7,614 bases of DNA, taken from NCBI GenBank assembly GCA_900299155.1, contig OMIS01000063.1, positions 1 through 7,614 of the forward strand. Direction: 5' to 3'. Position 1 is the first letter of the stretch. Each line of letters opens with the position of its first letter. Shown here one piece after another: positions 5,494-7,614 of this stretch. The notes beneath the pieces were generated by a model. The model saw nothing but the letters and a program-made list of their open reading frames with translations. It made no database searches and was not told where the DNA came from. Both the position numbers and the translations under genes were made by a program. Origin of the DNA: a bacterium. Its GTDB lineage: Bacteria; Patescibacteriota; Microgenomatia; UBA1400; PJMF01.

Positions 5494-6477
5494 ATGGCTT
5501 TATTATTTAGTAGAGAAGTAGCTGAAGAGGGAGCAACTCAGCAAGATCCATATAAACTACATGAAATTGACACCCATGAAATACTTGCAGGTGATTATTC
5601 AAATAAGTCAAAACAAATAGCAACATTTGATCAAATCATGCAGATGGGATCTTGGTTTTTATCACAAAAATTTAATTGTGTTATACCTTCAGACACCATA
5701 CTTCCTAGTTGGATGGGATTACTTCAAAAAGATATAGTTGGACCATTCTGGGGCAAAGTTGCTTTAGGGAAGAATCCAGAAGATTGTTTTCCCATTACCG
5801 CAGAATTAATACAAACAGATCATGGGCCCGACATTCGCATACAAATTGTCCCAATACATTTTGGGGCACTTGAAATATCACAGTTTGGCAAACATACAGA
5901 CAGTTTATTAGCTTTGGCAGCAGCAGCTGCAGTAGCACCACAATTTGTACTCGCGTTGGAAAGCGGCATTAGTACTACGTCATGTTCCAAGAAAAGGGAT
6001 GTTGTCAGTAGTATTACTCCAGATCATGGGACACCACTTGCTATTACATTTGATGCATTCACCAATACAAAGACAACTCTTGCTACTACGATTCAAGTTA
6101 CTCAAACACCAGAGCTTACGATCAAGGAAGCAGCGCATCTTCATGGTAAATCTAAACCAGACACACAATTAGTAACAGGTGCAGCAGCAGCTTCAAAAAT
6201 TGCAGCTGGAGTTCCAATCCATACGCTACTCCGAAGTCAGTTACCAAGACATGTCTTATTTATACAAACTAAAGTCAATGAACAAGGTATCCCACAGGTT
6301 ATTGGGATTGATGAAGCACTTTTTCAGTCTGGGATACAAGTACCTGAACTAGCATTTTTTGCAGCAGCGCTCGGTTTCACAGCAAGAGTTGTGGGTGATA
6401 GTGCAAGAGAGCAAATAGTTCAGAAAATCCTCAGCCCTAAGACTGCAGACACACCATTGCATGAACTCTTTGTATGA
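5494..6477 (+). CDS. Uncharacterised 327-aa protein, first gene of the regulated operon
   Basis: I do not recognise a family. The 327 residues have no signal peptide. Residues 1-130 look like a mixed alpha/beta globular domain with aromatic-rich segments (FDQIMQMGSWFLSQKF, GPFWGKVALG, then IRIQIVPIHFG). Residues 137-155 form an Ala/Leu-rich stretch (LLALAAAAAVAPQFVLAL) that could be a buried helix or a single membrane span. A Ser/Thr-rich, probably extended region (about 158-205) follows. The C-terminal part (about 206-315) has helices and an HVLFIQTKVNE / PQVIGIDEALF strand pair. Only a few cysteines are present (C62, C98, C164), and I see no catalytic motif. The start is fixed by GGAGGA. 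It is expressed from a promoter bracketed by two palindromes, and its stop overlaps the next start (ATGA), so the two products are probably made together and may interact. Confidence 0.85.
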   Translation: MALLFSREVAEEGATQQDPYKLHEIDTHEILAGDYSNKSKQIATFDQIMQMGSWFLSQKFNCVIPSDTILPSWMGLLQKDIVGPFWGKVALGKNPEDCFPITAELIQTDHGPDIRIQIVPIHFGALEISQFGKHTDSLLALAAAAAVAPQFVLALESGISTTSCSKKRDVVSSITPDHGTPLAITFDAFTNTKTTLATTIQVTQTPELTIKEAAHLHGKSKPDTQLVTGAAAASKIAAGVPIHTLLRSQLPRHVLFIQTKVNEQGIPQVIGIDEALFQSGIQVPELAFFAAALGFTARVVGDSAREQIVQKILSPKTADTPLHELFV

Positions 6478-7082
6478 AAAAGATTGAAGTTGTAGATACC
6501 GTAGATACTAAGCGTATAGATGAACAATTTATACTAGCAGATGAGTTCGACTTAGATGCTTTTTTTGAGTCAGAAGCTCCAAAAGCAACTGAAGAAAAAA
6601 ACACACGACCTATCCCAGAGCTATTACTCACACTGCGCAGTGATGCCAATGAAGCAATTACTACTATTGCAACTAGTATTACTGCTGAGACATTTGCTGC
6701 AGGAGCTTCACTCACTAGTACTGTTTTCAATGCACTAAGCTCACTCGCAGGTTCTTGTGGATTATTCTGCATGCACTCTTTGGGCTCACTGTCTCAGGCA
6801 AGTACAAGTTTGTCAGGGATCTCAAGTATGTCAGGGCTGCCCACTCCCAGCTTTGGCGTTGATGCAGATGGGAATTTTCATCTAGATGGGAATATTCATT
6901 CACTAGCAGAGATGACAGGAATCTCGCCTTTAGACCTTCGTTCAGGTAAGTTTGCTGCTGAGGATATATTGAGCAAATTCATTTCAGTATTTGGTAAGAA
7001 TATTGGTTTTGTTTTTGGATTTGGACTCATAGAGTCAATCATTGACTGCATGTTTGATAGCTTTATGCCAGTGAAGGCATAA
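6474..7082 (+). CDS. Uncharacterised 202-aa protein, second gene of the regulated operon
   Basis: No family is recognised. The start ATG overlaps the previous TGA by four bases and has no Shine-Dalgarno site of its own, so translation is probably coupled. Residues 1-45 are highly charged and acidic (DEFDLDAFFESEAPKATEE). Residues about 60-122 are low-complexity Ala/Ser/Thr/Gly with a C95-C99 pair (SCGLFC). Residues 128-157 hold FGVDADGNFHLDGN, then HSLAEMTGISPLDL, a compact segment with regularly spaced Asp, Gly and Asn. Residues about 165-198 are hydrophobic, with Phe/Gly alternation (GFVFGFG) and an IESIIDCMFDSF helix that could contact a membrane or a partner. There is no signal peptide. 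The pattern suggests a partner or structural protein rather than an enzyme, but this is an inference. Confidence 0.82.
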   Translation: MKKIEVVDTVDTKRIDEQFILADEFDLDAFFESEAPKATEEKNTRPIPELLLTLRSDANEAITTIATSITAETFAAGASLTSTVFNALSSLAGSCGLFCMHSLGSLSQASTSLSGISSMSGLPTPSFGVDADGNFHLDGNIHSLAEMTGISPLDLRSGKFAAEDILSKFISVFGKNIGFVFGFGLIESIIDCMFDSFMPVKA

Positions 7083-7094
7083 CTACTGTCACTG

Positions 7095-7103
7095 TGGTAC
7101 ACT
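7095..7103 (+). promoter_or_regulatory. Possible extended -10 promoter of the Nudix gene
   Basis: TGG followed by TACACT (-10 at 7098-7103) forms a TGn extended -10 box, with an expected start about 24 bases before the ATG. No good -35 is seen. The 51-bp gap also allows read-through from the orphan operon. Confidence 0.3.
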
Positions 7104-7133
7104 CTCATTAACACATAAACTTGAGCATTATTT

Positions 7134-7592
7134 ATGAAAGAGCCACAACACATCGGAACATGTGTAGTACTTGTAAACCTTCACGGTCAAGTATTACTCG
7201 GCAAGCGCAAAAATAGTTACAAAGCAGGCTGGTATGGATTACCTGGCGGTAGAGTTGAGCTCAATGAGCCTATTGCATCAGCAGTGGAGCGTGAATTGAG
7301 CGAGGAGACAGGTATTGTAACTAGCAGTTTACGATATTTAGGTGTAGTGCGAGAAAACCAAGAGACATATGACTTCGTACACTTTGTCTATGTGGCAGAG
7401 CAAGTTGCAGACGAGCCACAACTCTGTGAACCAGATAAGTGTGAGGGTTGGGAATGGATGGATATAGAGAATATTGCTGACAAAGAAATTTTACCTGGAC
7501 ATGCAGCCGCAATTGAGATGTATCAAAATAAGGGTATGTCAAGCACCCCTTTCTTTAGACAGATTTTAAACGACTTTGGAATTGCTGTTTGA
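7134..7592 (+). CDS. Nudix hydrolase, NUDT15/MTH1-like
   Basis: A 152-aa Nudix protein with an intact Nudix box at residues 39-61. It fits G-x5-E-x7-R-E-U-x-E-E-x-G-U, with R53, E54, E57 and E58 as the metal and catalytic core. WYGLPGG precedes the box. The C-terminal EPDKCEGWEWMD (99-110) matches the E-x-x-K-C-x-x-W-x-W segment seen in NUDT15 and plant NUDT1-type enzymes. This suggests hydrolysis of nucleoside triphosphates or related diphosphates, such as oxidised dNTPs or dihydroneopterin triphosphate; the exact substrate cannot be read off. It is cytoplasmic, of normal length and complete, ending 22 bases before the window edge. There is no strong Shine-Dalgarno site. Its role may be nucleotide-pool cleaning. 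Confidence 0.95.
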   Translation: MKEPQHIGTCVVLVNLHGQVLLGKRKNSYKAGWYGLPGGRVELNEPIASAVERELSEETGIVTSSLRYLGVVRENQETYDFVHFVYVAEQVADEPQLCEPDKCEGWEWMDIENIADKEILPGHAAAIEMYQNKGMSSTPFFRQILNDFGIAV

Positions 7593-7614
7593 ACTGGATG
7601 GGTGACATTTTGAG

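Noticed and set aside
6858..6900. EF-hand or dockerin-type calcium loop in the second orphan protein
   Set aside because: DADGNFHLDGNI lacks the Gly at loop position 6 and the acidic residue at position 12, so it does not fit the canonical loop.

Overview
The window is AT-rich bacterial DNA with short intergenic gaps. TAA, TAG and TGA all serve as stop codons: two genes end in TGA, one through an ATGA stop/start overlap, so a recoded-TGA genome is unlikely. Several genes appear to start at or next to the transcription start, with a -10 box six bases before the ATG and no clear Shine-Dalgarno site. This, the compact layout, the mix of small stand-alone domains and a GLUG/fibronectin-type surface protein fit a candidate phyla (Patescibacteria/CPR) type of genome. 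That placement is a low-confidence inference, because the window holds no phylogenetic marker.

Left third (123-2522, minus strand): four small proteins from families that often occur together in bacterial accessory clusters. They are a DUF1801/YdhG-like protein, an AHSA1/SRPBCC protein, a two-domain VOC (PhnB-like) protein and a DinB-like four-helix protein. The first two are 11 bp apart and probably co-transcribed. The DinB gene is divergent from a plus-strand multi-pass membrane protein gene (2604-3464), with back-to-back promoters in the 81-bp gap. A fifth small-domain gene, YdeI/OmpD-associated-like (3511-3816, minus), converges on the membrane-protein gene.

Middle (3888-5375, plus): a secreted protein with a signal peptide, about five 29-31-residue GLUG-type beta repeats and a C-terminal fibronectin-III-like domain. 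No membrane or sortase anchor is visible. Its start is divergent from the YdeI-like gene.

Right third (5376-7592, plus): a regulated promoter region with two related palindromes, centred 42 bp apart, that bracket a recognisable -35/-10 promoter. It is followed by the only strong Shine-Dalgarno site in the window and a two-gene overlapping operon. The two proteins (327 and 202 aa) match no family I recognise. This promoter-operon unit is the best candidate for something undescribed. A canonical Nudix hydrolase gene of the NUDT15/MTH1-like type ends the window.

The small enzymes and the Nudix protein suggest handling of damaged or reactive small molecules, but nothing in the sequence links them into one pathway. 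The repressor expected for the dual palindrome is not encoded in this window.
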